64,000 nt of DNA, taken from Streptomyces sp. GESEQ-35 (GTDB taxonomy: Bacteria > Actinomycetota > Actinomycetes > Streptomycetales > Streptomycetaceae). The translations under genes and the position numbers were made by a program. Position 1 is the first letter of the stretch; the number at the start of each line of letters is the position of its first letter. The stretch is from positions 186,001 to 250,000 of the forward strand of contig NZ_JAFFSX010000006.1 in assembly GCF_017948485.1 (NCBI RefSeq), in the 5' to 3' direction. The notes under the pieces are model-generated. The model saw nothing but the letters and a program-made list of their open reading frames with translations, was not told the origin of the DNA and searched no databases. Shown here piece after piece: positions 35,628-46,300 of the stretch.

Positions 35628-36299
35628 TCACAACGTGGACCGCAGCCACTGCTCCACGCTCGCGATGTGCACCGTCGCCCACGACCTGGCCGCCTCCGCG
35701 TCCCGGTCGCGCAGCGCGGCGACGATCATGCGGTGCTCGTGGAGGGTGCGGCTGACCGCGTCCTCCTGGGTCAGGCCGCGCCAGATGCGGGCGCGGGTGG
35801 TGGGACCCGAGAGGCCGTCGAGGAGCGAGCAGAGCACGGAGTTGCCCGAGCTCTGCACGATGCCCCGGTGGAAGTCCAGGTCACAGGCGACCAGTTCCTC
35901 GACCGAGGGCGCGTCGCCGAGCTTGTCCAACTGGGCGGACAGCGCGTCCAGTTGCTGCTCGCTGACCCGCGAGGCCGCCATGGCCGTCGCGGCCGGCTCC
36001 AGGATGCGGCGTACGGCCAGGAACTCCAGGACCGTGTCGTCGCGGTGGAAGTCCACGACGAAGCTCAGCGCCTCCAGCAGGAGTTGCGGGTCGAGGCTGG
36101 TGACGTACGTTCCATCGCCCTGGCGCACGTCCAGGATGCGGATCAGCGACAGGGCGCGCACGGCCTCCCGCAGGGAGTTGCGGGAGAGCCCCAGTTCGGA
36201 GGCGAGTTCGCTCTCCTTGGGAAGTCGGTCGCCGGGGCGCAGCGCGCCGGAGACGATCATGCCCTTGATCTTCTCGATCGCCTCGTCGGTGACTGCCAT
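35628..36299 (-). CDS. FadR/GntR-family transcription regulator
   Basis: 223 residues. The winged helix-turn-helix is at residues 5-70: IVSGALRPGDRLPKESELASELG then SRNSLREAVRAL. The effector domain (FCD, residues 85-215) carries the metal-binding pattern DLDFHRGIVQ with His, and a later HEHRMIV. It is transcribed 100 bp behind the nucleoside phosphorylase gene on the same strand, so it may regulate that enzyme's operon in response to a carboxylate or nucleoside-derived ligand. It ends one base from the stop of the NACHT gene, with no terminator between, so antisense read-through could occur. Confidence 0.9.
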   Translation of the reverse strand: MAVTDEAIEKIKGMIVSGALRPGDRLPKESELASELGLSRNSLREAVRALSLIRILDVRQGDGTYVTSLDPQLLLEALSFVVDFHRDDTVLEFLAVRRILEPAATAMAASRVSEQQLDALSAQLDKLGDAPSVEELVACDLDFHRGIVQSSGNSVLCSLLDGLSGPTTRARIWRGLTQEDAVSRTLHEHRMIVAALRDRDAEAARSWATVHIASVEQWLRSTL

Positions 36300-36402
36300 G
36301 GCCGGCCTCCCTGTCGTTCAGACCTCCGATGTCTCACGCCATTATGGGGGTTCACCAGGCAGAACGGGACGCCGAATGCTCAGACCGGCGCCGCCGGGAT
36401 GC

Positions 36403-37164
36403 TCACGCCCGTTCCCCCTCGGCCAGCAGTCGCAGTGCCTCCAGGGAGACGGTCGCGCCCCGCTCCACGCCCGCCGTGACGACGTCCCGGTGCGGGTCGT
36501 ACCCGCCTGTCGAGAACGGAGTGTCCCCGTCGACGAGTTCATCGGCGTTCGCCCCGTCCACGACGAGCACTCCGCCCGCGACCAGCCCGCGCAGCGAGGC
36601 CGTCACCAGCAGCGCGGACAGTTCCATCTCGATCGCCGCGAGCCCGGCACCGTCGTAGGCGAAGAGGGGCAGCAGCCCGGGCTGGAACGCGGCACGCGTC
36701 CACACGATGCCCCGGTGGTGCGGGGCGCCCGCCTCGCGCGCCGCGCGCTGGAGGGCGAACACCGCCTCGGGGGAGGAGACCGCCGGGTACTCGGGCGGCA
36801 GCAGCTGCTGGGTGACGCCGTCGTCGCGTACGGCGGCCTCCGCGATGACCAGATCGCCGGCGCCGATGCCCGGCTTCATCGCGCCCGCCGTACCGAACCG
36901 CAGGAAAGTGTGCACGCCCGCGTCGGCCAGCTCCTGGAACAGCAGGATCGCGCCCGGCGCACCCACCCCGTGCGAGGCGACGGTGACCGGCACGCCCTTC
37001 CAACTCCCGCTGAACACACGGTATTCGCGGTGGTGCGAGACCTCCTCGGCGCCGTCGAGCAGTGCGCCGACGGCCGCCGCGCGCGCCGGGTCGCCGACGA
37101 CGATCGCGTGCTCCGGGAGCCCGGTGCGGGGTATGCGTGTGACGGGCGACAGATCCTGGGTCAT
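36403..37164 (-). CDS. Nucleoside phosphorylase (uridine phosphorylase-like)
   Basis: 253 residues of the PNP/UDP superfamily. The phosphate-binding start is GDPARA (after HAIVV, near residue 24), the phosphate/ribose loop is RFGTAGAMKPGIGAGDLVIA (near 90), and the ribose-binding glutamate is in AIEMELSALLV (near 179). The order of motifs is that of uridine phosphorylases. It should split nucleosides with phosphate to ribose-1-phosphate and a base. Just downstream on the same strand is a FadR regulator. It is followed upstream by a secreted phospholipase gene read in the same direction but probably separate. I see no fused sensor, so it looks metabolic rather than a toxin. Confidence 0.88.
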   Translation of the reverse strand: MTQDLSPVTRIPRTGLPEHAIVVGDPARAAAVGALLDGAEEVSHHREYRVFSGSWKGVPVTVASHGVGAPGAILLFQELADAGVHTFLRFGTAGAMKPGIGAGDLVIAEAAVRDDGVTQQLLPPEYPAVSSPEAVFALQRAAREAGAPHHRGIVWTRAAFQPGLLPLFAYDGAGLAAIEMELSALLVTASLRGLVAGGVLVVDGANADELVDGDTPFSTGGYDPHRDVVTAGVERGATVSLEALRLLAEGERA

Positions 37165-37256
37165 GGGACGACGTTACCGAGGGCGAGTTGCCCACCCGCG
37201 AGCCGGGCGGGGCCGGGTGCGACGTACCGCACCCGGCCCCAGGAAGGTGACCGCCG

Positions 37257-37709
37257 TCAGCCGAAGGCCTTCACGGCCTGGTAGTACGTCCAGGCCGTGC
37301 TGTTGCACGCGGTCTTCGTCGCGCCGCTGTAGCCGTTGCAGACGCGCTTGAGGTCCTCGTAGAAGGCGCTGTCGAGACGGGCCTTGTTGGTGTCGAACGC
37401 GCCCGCGGCCTTGTAGTTGCGGTAGCCGAAGTCGTGCCGGGCGCAGGAGTTGGCGAAGGGGAAGCCGAAGGGGTTGTCCGGCGAGGAGGAGCAGTAGTCG
37501 GTGGACCAGTCGAACTCGTAGGCGGTCCAGGCGGACTGGTTCGCGCGGGCGGCGGCCCACGTGTTGTAGCTCGACGCGCTGGTCTGGGTCCAGCTGGAGA
37601 GGACCTGGGGCTTGTCGGCGGGAACTGCGGTGGCAGTGGCGGCAGTTGCGGTGACGGTGATCAGGGCAAGGGCCGAAGCGGCGAGACCGGTGGCGAGTCT
37701 GCGGTGCAT
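37257..37709 (-). CDS. Secreted bacterial phospholipase A2
   Basis: 150 residues from ATG 37709, preceded by GGAGGTG. A Sec signal peptide (about residues 1-30) leaves a mature protein near 120 residues, matching small Streptomyces PLA2 enzymes. The catalytic pair is His92-Asp93 in SCARHDFGYRNY. Calcium may bind at Asp71 and nearby residues in STDYCSSSPDNPFG. Four cysteines (73, 89, 124, 135) can form two disulfides. The enzyme should release the sn-2 fatty acid from phospholipids outside the cell. The gene stands alone between the nucleoside phosphorylase and glpD genes. Confidence 0.92.
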   Translation of the reverse strand: MHRRLATGLAASALALITVTATAATATAVPADKPQVLSSWTQTSASSYNTWAAARANQSAWTAYEFDWSTDYCSSSPDNPFGFPFANSCARHDFGYRNYKAAGAFDTNKARLDSAFYEDLKRVCNGYSGATKTACNSTAWTYYQAVKAFG

Positions 37710-37872
37710 CCCACACCTCCATGAGGCCGCGATCCGTCCGTCGGATCGCAGGTTCATGACAAGATGATTGATCCGCCATCAGACGCTTCACACCTCATGT
37801 GTCCTAATGCGCCATTAACTCTTGGACATGCCAGGAGATCAGAGCATGAACCGGACGGGACGCACACATACG

Positions 37873-37906
37873 AAAGGGGCGACTCCGTCAAGGGAGCCGC
37901 CCCTTT
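37873..37906 (-). terminator. Terminator of the glycerol operon
   Basis: A stem of 9 bp plus 4 bp with one mismatch (37873-37886 with 37893-37906) lies 14 bases past the glpD stop. Confidence 0.8.
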
Positions 37907-37919
37907 ACCGTCGTGCCGA

Positions 37920-39536
37920 CTACTTCTTGTCGAGCAGGTCCTGCACCTTCGCACGGACCTCGTCGGTGGCCAGGCCGCGGATCGTCAGCGTCGTACGGCG
38001 GCGCAGCACGTCGTCCTGCGTCTCGGCCCACTCGTTGTCCCGGGCATAGACGACCTGCGCCCAGATCTCCGGGGCGTCCGGGTGGACGCGCTCGCCGAGT
38101 TCCGGGTTCTCGTTGGCGAGACGGGCTATGTCGAAGGCCAGCGAACCGTAGTGGGTGGCCAGGTGCTTGGCGGTGTCGGCGCCCATCCGCGGGCCCGGCG
38201 CCGGACGGTCGACCAGCAGCCGGTGCGCGATGGCGCGCGGGTTGGCGACACCCGGCAGCGGCAGCTTCTTCGGCAGGGAGGCTATCGGCTCGAAGTCGTC
38301 GCCCAGCGGGTGGCCCGGCAGCGCCTCCAGCTTCTTCATGACCGTACGGCCGATGTGCCGGAAGGTCGTCCACTTGCCGCCCGCGACCGACAGCATCCCG
38401 CCCCGGCCCTCGGTCACCACCGTCTCGCGCTTGGCCTTGGCCGTGTCGCCGGGGCCGCCCGGCAGCACCCGCAGACCGGCGAAGGAGTACGTGATCAGAT
38501 CACGGCTCAGCTGCTGGTCCCGGACCGAGAACGCGGCCTCGTCCAGGATCTGGGCGATGTCCTTCTCGTTGACCGAGACGTCCGCCGGGTCGCCCTCGAA
38601 CTCCTCGTCGGTCGTGCCGAGAAGGAGCATGTCCTCCCAGGGCAGGGCGAAGGTGATGCGGTACTTGTCGATCGGCGTCGCGAGCGCGGCCTTCCACGGG
38701 GAGGTGCGCTTCAGGACCAGGTGCGCGCCCTTCGACAGACGGATGGACGGAGCCGCGTTCGGGTCCTCCATCCTGCGCAGGTGGTCGACCCAGGGACCCG
38801 TCGCGTTCAGCACGAGCCGGGCGTCGACCCCGAACTCGTCGCCGGTCGTACGGTCCTTCAGCTCCGCGCCCGTCACCCGGCCCTTGGTGAAGCGCAGCCC
38901 GGTCACCTCGGCGTGGTTGAGGACGACCGCGCCCGACTCGGTGGCGGCGCGGACCGTCATCAGCGCCATACGGGCGTCGTTCATCTGGTCGTCGCCGTAC
39001 ACGGCCACGGCCTTGAGGTTCTCGGTGCGCAGCTCGGGCACGTCCTGCGCGGCCTTCGCCGGGGAGAGCAGATGGCCGACGCCGTCGCCGAACGCGGAGA
39101 GCGCCGAGTACGCGAACACGCCCGCGCCCAGCTTCGCCGCGCCGTGCGGCCCGCCCTTGTACACGGGGAGGTAGAAGGTGAGCGGGTTCGCCAGGTGGGG
39201 GGCCACCTGGCGGGAGACCGCACGGCGCTCGAAGTGGTTCTCCGCCACCAGCTTCACCGCGCCGGTCTGGAGGTAACGCAAGCCCCCGTGGAGCAGCTTG
39301 GAGGAGGCAGAGGAGGTGGCACCGGCGAAGTCGCCGGCGTCGACCAGCGCCACCCTGAGCCCGGACTGCGCGGCGTGCCAGGCGGTGGAGATGCCCAGGA
39401 TGCCGCCGCCGATCACGAGAAGGTCGTACGACGCCTTGGCGAGCTGCTCCCGGGTCTCGGCGCGGCTCGGGTTCGAACCGGAGGCCGGGCGCGTACCGAG
39501 GGCAGGCACGGACTGCAGGGTGGACTGACTGGTCAT
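37920..39536 (-). CDS. glpD: Aerobic glycerol-3-phosphate dehydrogenase
   Basis: 538 residues from ATG 39536, with GAGGAG upstream. The FAD-binding Rossmann motif is DLLVIGGGILGISTAWHAA (near residue 38), followed by the FAD-contact ATSSASSKLLHGGLRYL, the conserved GRGGMLSVAGGKWTTFR near 375, and a C-terminal DAO_C domain. The enzyme oxidises glycerol-3-phosphate to dihydroxyacetone phosphate and passes electrons to quinone at the membrane. It is the third gene of the glpF-glpK-glpD operon, 43 bp after glpK, and is expected to be controlled by GylR. Confidence 0.96.
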   Translation of the reverse strand: MTSQSTLQSVPALGTRPASGSNPSRAETREQLAKASYDLLVIGGGILGISTAWHAAQSGLRVALVDAGDFAGATSSASSKLLHGGLRYLQTGAVKLVAENHFERRAVSRQVAPHLANPLTFYLPVYKGGPHGAAKLGAGVFAYSALSAFGDGVGHLLSPAKAAQDVPELRTENLKAVAVYGDDQMNDARMALMTVRAATESGAVVLNHAEVTGLRFTKGRVTGAELKDRTTGDEFGVDARLVLNATGPWVDHLRRMEDPNAAPSIRLSKGAHLVLKRTSPWKAALATPIDKYRITFALPWEDMLLLGTTDEEFEGDPADVSVNEKDIAQILDEAAFSVRDQQLSRDLITYSFAGLRVLPGGPGDTAKAKRETVVTEGRGGMLSVAGGKWTTFRHIGRTVMKKLEALPGHPLGDDFEPIASLPKKLPLPGVANPRAIAHRLLVDRPAPGPRMGADTAKHLATHYGSLAFDIARLANENPELGERVHPDAPEIWAQVVYARDNEWAETQDDVLRRRTTLTIRGLATDEVRAKVQDLLDKK

Positions 39537-39579
39537 GTGGGGTTCTAACTCCTCGTCAGAGCTCTGGAGAGGGTTCTCG

Positions 39580-41118
<1,539 letters not shown>

Positions 41119-41181
41119 TGTGTGCTCCTGGGGATTCCGTGGATAGGTGGCTGTCTGTACGGCGCGGTGCTGAATCGTGCT

Positions 41182-41970
41182 CTAAGCAAACGCGACGTTG
41201 TAGATGCCTGCCGCGATGGCGCCGCCGATCAGCGGACCGACCACCGGGATCCAGGCGTAACCCCAGTCGGAGCCGCCCTTGTTGGGCAGGGGCAGGAGGG
41301 CGTGCACGATACGCGGGCCGAGGTCACGGGCCGGGTTGATCGCGTAGCCGGTCGGTCCGCCGAGCGACAGACCGACCGCGACGACCACGAAGGCGGTGAT
41401 CAGGGCGCCCAGGGTGCCGAGACCCTTGCCGCTGTCGTTCAGGCCCTGGGTGAGGATCGCGAGGATCAGCACGACGGTGCCGATGATCTCCGTGACGAGG
41501 TTCTGCCACACGACGCGGACCTCGGGGCCGGTGGAGAAGATGCCGAGCACGGGGCCGGCCTTCGCCTCCCGTGCCTCGACGGCCTTCACGTCCTGCGCGA
41601 CCGGGTCGCCGACGATCTCCTTGTCGGTGAGGTGCGCGTGGAACTGGCCGTAGTAGGCGATCCAGACCAGGGCCGCGCCGATCATCGCGCCGAGCAGCTG
41701 ACCGGACCAATAGGTCAGGACATTGCTCCAGTCGTCGTCCTTGATCGCGAGCGCGAGCGTCACGGCCGGGTTGAGGTGGGCGCCGGAGAGCGGTGCCGAG
41801 ATGTACACGGCTGTCATGACGGCGAAACCCCACCCGAAGGTGATGGCGAGCCAGCCGGCGTTACGGGCCTTGGAGGCCTTGAGCACGACGGCGGCGACCA
41901 CGCCACCGCCGAGCAGGATGAGTATGGCGGTACCGATGGTCTCGCCGATGAAGATGTCGGAGCTGGACAC
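41182..41970 (-). CDS. glpF: Glycerol uptake facilitator (aquaglyceroporin)
   Basis: 262 residues from GTG 41970, chosen because AAAGGAG lies seven bases upstream; a start further up would add hydrophilic residues. There are six membrane helices with the two half-membrane NPA motifs, [10 protein letters not shown] (near 65) and GYAINPARD (near 205). The Asp after the second NPA marks a glycerol rather than water channel. A cytosolic insertion between helices 3 and 4 ([20 protein letters not shown]) is longer than in E. coli. It leads the operon, and GylR-like palindromes lie in its promoter region. Confidence 0.95.
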   Translation of the reverse strand: MSSSDIFIGETIGTAILILLGGGVVAAVVLKASKARNAGWLAITFGWGFAVMTAVYISAPLSGAHLNPAVTLALAIKDDDWSNVLTYWSGQLLGAMIGAALVWIAYYGQFHAHLTDKEIVGDPVAQDVKAVEAREAKAGPVLGIFSTGPEVRVVWQNLVTEIIGTVVLILAILTQGLNDSGKGLGTLGALITAFVVVAVGLSLGGPTGYAINPARDLGPRIVHALLPLPNKGGSDWGYAWIPVVGPLIGGAIAAGIYNVAFA

Positions 41971-42250
41971 CCGCGACTCCTTTGTCCTTCGTCCAGGGGA
42001 AGAGCTGCCGGCCCTTGGCGTCGTCACACTGTAACGCCAATTGCCGGTCGGTGTTCGACAATGTCGACCGATGGACGGGAGTCTTGCTCTGGCGTTACAG
42101 GTGCGTCAAGAGTTCTGTTATCGAAAACACGATCGTTATTGATCGCTGCGAGCTATCGATCCAGAGCCTCGCCAAACCATGACAACGCGTTTTAAGGCAT
42201 GACAACAACCGGAACGCCCGCTGACGCCCCGGTCTGCCGGTCTACGAAGC
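41971..42250 (-). promoter_or_regulatory. Promoter region of the glpFKD operon
   Basis: 280 bp between the gylR stop and glpF start, unusually A/T-rich at 42090-42210. Besides the palindrome listed separately it contains two CATGACAAC direct repeats (42178-42186, 42198-42206) 20 bp apart and a CGATC/GATCG inverted repeat near 42131. Published work on the gyl operon describes promoters here, but I cannot fix them by eye. Confidence 0.6.
42055..42067. promoter_or_regulatory. Candidate GylR operator upstream of glpF
   Basis: The palindrome TCGACA-A-TGTCGA. The same core with one change occurs in front of gylR (43072-43084). Confidence 0.6.
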
Positions 42251-43015
42251 TCAGAACCGCCCGGCGCCCAGATCCCGTGAGACCGCGCGGGCGCAGTCAC
42301 GCACCGCCGCGATCAGCTCGGGCCGCACCTCGCCGTCCCGGCACAGCCGCTCCACGGCGCCGGTGATGCCGACCGCGCCGACCGGCATACGCCGCCGGTC
42401 GTGGATGGGTGCGGCGATGGAGGCGACGCCCTCCCAGGTCTCCTCGACGTCCGCCGCATAACCACGCGCGCGTGTCAGGTCGAGGATCTGCTCGAAGGCG
42501 CCGAGCTCGCACACCGTGCGGTCCGTGAAGGCCCTGCGGTCGGCCTCCAGCACCTCGCTGTGCGCGACCGGGTCGTAGGCCGCCAGCACCTTGCCCAGGG
42601 CCGTGGAGTGCAGCGGCTGCATGGCGCCGATCTCCAGGACCTGCCGGCTGTCGTCGGGCCGGAAGACGTGGTGCACGATCAGCACGCCCTGCTGGTGCAG
42701 CACGCCCAGATGGACGCTCTCGCCGCTGGAACGGGCCAGGTCGTCCGTCCACACCAGGGCGCGCGCCCGCAGCTCGTGCACGTCCAGATAGGTGGTGCCC
42801 AGGCGCAGCAGCTCGGCGCCCAGCTGGTAGCGCCCGGAGGTGTCGTCCTGCTCGACGAAGCCCTCCTGCTGGAGGGTGCGCAGGATGCCGTGGGCGGTGC
42901 CCTTGGCGAGGCCCAGTGACGAGGCGATGTCCGACAGGCCGAGCCGTCGCTCGCCGCCCGCGAGCAGCCGCAGCATCGCGGCCGCCCGTTCGAGCGACTG
43001 GATGTTCCGTGCCAT
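42251..43015 (-). CDS. gylR: IclR-family regulator of glycerol use, GylR
   Basis: 254 residues from ATG 43015, with AGGA eight bases and GGAGG thirteen bases upstream. The N-terminal winged helix (LSDIASSLGLAKGTAHGIL, residues 27-46) is followed by an IclR effector domain with the segments LHSTALGKVLAAYD and YAADVEETWEGVASIAAPI. GylR represses the glycerol operon of Streptomyces and is relieved by glycerol or glycerol-3-phosphate. The gene lies immediately upstream of glpF in the same direction, as in S. coelicolor. A palindrome matching that at the operon promoter lies 55 bp above its start, suggesting autorepression. Confidence 0.95.
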   Translation of the reverse strand: MARNIQSLERAAAMLRLLAGGERRLGLSDIASSLGLAKGTAHGILRTLQQEGFVEQDDTSGRYQLGAELLRLGTTYLDVHELRARALVWTDDLARSSGESVHLGVLHQQGVLIVHHVFRPDDSRQVLEIGAMQPLHSTALGKVLAAYDPVAHSEVLEADRRAFTDRTVCELGAFEQILDLTRARGYAADVEETWEGVASIAAPIHDRRRMPVGAVGITGAVERLCRDGEVRPELIAAVRDCARAVSRDLGAGRF

Positions 43016-43069
43016 CGCCGTCCTGCCTCCGTCCCCTTCGACCGTCGACCCACGACGTTCGCTGCCGCC

Positions 43070-43086
43070 GTTCGGCAATGTCGAAC
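43070..43086. promoter_or_regulatory. Candidate GylR operator upstream of gylR
   Basis: GTTCG-N7-CGAAC contains the core TCGGCA-A-TGTCGA, one base different from the site before glpF. Confidence 0.6.
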
Positions 43087-43098
43087 ACTACCGGTCCA

Positions 43099-43236
43099 TG
43101 CCGACCCATCGCCAATGGTCGGCAGGTACCTTCTTCAGCCACCTGTTGCGCCACTCGGTTGCGCCACTCGTCAGACACCTATGGCGCAACTCGTACCGCA
43201 CCGTGCCCCGCACTCGTATCCCGCTGGAGACCTGCC
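43099..43236 (+). promoter_or_regulatory. Structured region upstream of metH with mutually exclusive pairings
   Basis: A perfect 8-bp inverted repeat (43099-43106 with 43117-43124) shares bases with GGCAGGT at 43121-43127. That segment can instead pair with ACCTGCC at 43230-43236, inside GGAGACCTGCC, which resembles the 3' half of a cobalamin-riboswitch B12 box. Between them are two GTTGCGCCA direct repeats (43144, 43158) and an inverted copy TGGCGCAAC (43182-43190). The region is shorter than usual B12 riboswitches and the core loop consensus is not clear. Confidence 0.35.
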
Positions 43237-43372
43237 TGTCATCTCCGTCCGTCCCGTGGACCCACTGACCATCCCGCCACGGACCCGGTTACGCTGGCTG
43301 CCGTGCGCCTACCGTGGAACGTCCCACGGGCGGCGCAAAGCCGACAGCCGTCGCACCAAAGGGAGCCCTTAC

Positions 43373-46300
43373 ATGGCCTCGTCGCCGCTGACCCCTTCCG
43401 CCGACAGCCGGACCCGTGTGTCCGCGCTCCGTGAGGCGCTAGCCACCCGTGTGGTGGTCGCCGACGGGGCGATGGGCACCATGCTGCAGGCCCAGGACCC
43501 CACGCTCGAGGACTTCGAGAACCTCGAGGGCTGCAACGAGATCCTGAATCTCACCCGCCCGGACATCGTCCGCTCCGTCCATGACGCGTACTTCGCGGTG
43601 GGCGTGGACTGCGTGGAGACGAACACGTTCGGCGCAAACCACACGGCCGCGGCGGAGTACGAGATCGCCGACCGGGTGCACGAGCTGTCCGAAGCGGGCG
43701 CCCGTATCGCCCGCGAGACCGCCGACGAGTACGCGGCCCGCGACGGCCGCCCGCGCTGGGTCCTCGGCTCGGTCGGCCCCGGCACCAAGCTGCCCACCCT
43801 CGGCCACGTCGACTACGCCACCATCCGCGACGGCTATCAGGCCAACGCGGAGGGCCTGCTCGCAGGCGGCGCGGACGCGCTGATCGTCGAGACCACCCAG
43901 GACCTCCTCCAGACCAAGGCCTCCGTGCTGGGCGCCCGGCGCGCCATGGAGGCGACGGGTGTCGACGTTCCCCTGGTGGTCTCGATGGCGTTCGAGACGA
44001 CCGGCACGATGCTGCTCGGCTCGGAGATCGGCGCCGCTCTGACGGCGCTGGAGCCGCTGGGCATCGACATGATCGGCCTGAACTGCTCGACCGGCCCCGC
44101 CGAGATGAGCGAGCACCTGCGCTACCTCACCCGGCACTCCCGTATCCCGCTGCTGTGCATGCCGAACGCCGGCCTGCCCATCCTCACCAAGGACGGCGCC
44201 CACTTCCCGCTGGACGCCGAGGGCCTCGCGGACGCGCAGGAGAACTTCGTCCGGGACTACGGCCTCTCCCTCATCGGCGGCTGCTGCGGCACGACGCCGG
44301 AGCATCTGCGCCAGGTCGTCGAGCGCGTCCGCGATCTCACGCCCACCGAGCGGAACCCGCGCCCCGAGCCGGGCGCCGCCTCCCTCTACCAGACGGTCCC
44401 CTTCCGCCAGGACACCTCCTACCTGGCCATCGGTGAGCGCACCAACGCCAACGGCTCCAAGAAGTTCCGCGAGGCCATGCTGGACGCCCGCTGGGACGAC
44501 TGCGTGGAGATGGCCCGCGACCAGATCCGCGAGGGCGCGCACATGCTCGACCTGTGCGTGGACTACGTAGGCCGCAACGGCGTCGCCGACATGGAGGAAC
44601 TCGCGGGCCGTTTCGCCACCGCCTCGACCCTGCCGATCGTCCTGGACTCCACCGAGGTGGATGTGATCCAGGCCGGTCTGGAGAAGCTGGGCGGTCGCGC
44701 GGTCATCAACTCCGTCAACTACGAGGACGGCGACGGCCCCGAGTCCCGCTTCGCGAAGGTCACCAAGCTGGCGCAGGAGCACGGCGCCGCGCTGATCGCG
44801 CTGACCATCGACGAGGAGGGCCAGGCCCGCACCCCGGAGCACAAGGTCCAGATCGCCGAGCGGCTGATCGACGATCTGACCGGCAACTGGGGCATCCACG
44901 AGTCGGACATCCTCATCGACACCCTGACCTTCACCATCTGTACCGGCCAGGAGGAGTCCAGGGGCGACGGCGTCGCCACCATCGAGGCGATCCGCGAACT
45001 CAAGCGCCGCCACCCGGACGTGCAGACCACCCTGGGCCTGTCGAACATCTCCTTCGGCCTCAACCCGGCCGCTCGTATCCTGCTCAACTCGGTCTTCCTC
45101 GACGAGTGCGTCAAGGCGGGCCTGGACTCGGCGATCGTCCACGCGTCGAAGATCCTCCCGATCGCCCGCTTCAGCGAGGAAGAGGTCACCACCGCCCTCG
45201 ACCTGGTCTACGACCGGCGCGCCGAGGGCTACGACCCCCTACAGAAGCTGATGGCCCTGTTCGAGGGCGCCACCACCAAGTCCCTGAAGGCGGGCCGCGC
45301 CGAGGAACTGGCCGCGCTGCCGCTGGAGGAGCGACTGAAGCGCCGCATCATCGACGGCGAGAAGAACGGCCTGGAGGCCGACCTCGCCGCGGCGCTGGAG
45401 ACCCGCCCCGCCCTCGACATCGTCAACGAGACCCTGCTGGACGGCATGAAGGTGGTCGGTGAGCTGTTCGGCTCGGGCCAGATGCAGCTGCCGTTCGTCC
45501 TGCAGTCCGCCGAGGTGATGAAGACCGCCGTCGCCTACCTCGAACCCCACATGGAGAAGTCGGACACCGAGGGCAAGGGCACCATCGTGCTCGCCACGGT
45601 GCGCGGCGACGTCCACGACATCGGCAAGAACCTCGTCGACATCATCCTGTCCAACAACGGCTACAACGTGGTCAACCTCGGCATCAAGCAGCCGGTCTCG
45701 GCGATCCTGGACGCCGCCGAGGAGCATCGCGCCGACGTCATCGGCATGTCCGGCCTCCTGGTCAAGTCCACGGTGATCATGAAGGAGAACCTGGAGGAGC
45801 TCAACCAGCGTGGCATGGCCGTGGATTACCCGGTCATCCTGGGCGGAGCCGCGCTGACCCGGGCGTACGTCGAGCAGGACCTGCACGAGATCTACCAGGG
45901 CGAAGTCCGTTACGCCCGGGACGCGTTCGAGGGCCTGCGTCTGATGGACGCGCTGATCGGCGTCAAGCGGGGCGTGCCCGGCGCGACGCTGCCCGAGCTC
46001 AAGCAGCGCCGGGTGCGGGCGGTCACGGTCGTGGAGGCCGAGGAGCGCCCGGAGGAGGGCCACGTCCGCTCCGACGTCTCCACCGACAACCCGGTGCCCG
46101 CCCCGCCGTTCTGGGGCACCCGCGTCATCAAGGGCATCCAGCTCAAGGAATACGCCTCCTGGCTGGACGAGGGCGCACTGTTCAAGGGCCAGTGGGGGCT
46201 GAAGGAGGCCCGCACCGGGGACGGTCCCACATACCAGGAACTCGTCGAGACCGAGGGCCGCCCGCGGCTGCGCGGCCTGCTGGACAAGCTACAGACCGAG

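Noticed and set aside
33167..37709. NACHT, nucleoside phosphorylase and phospholipase as one defence island
   Set aside because: Phosphorylase and phospholipase effectors occur in immune systems, but here the phosphorylase is a plain metabolic enzyme paired with a FadR regulator, the phospholipase has a signal peptide and is secreted, and directions differ from the NACHT gene. There is no nucleotide cyclase or sensor fusion.
42120..42210. A small gene in the A/T-rich gap before glpF
   Set aside because: No frame with start, ribosome site and sensible length was found; repeats and palindromes fit a regulatory role.
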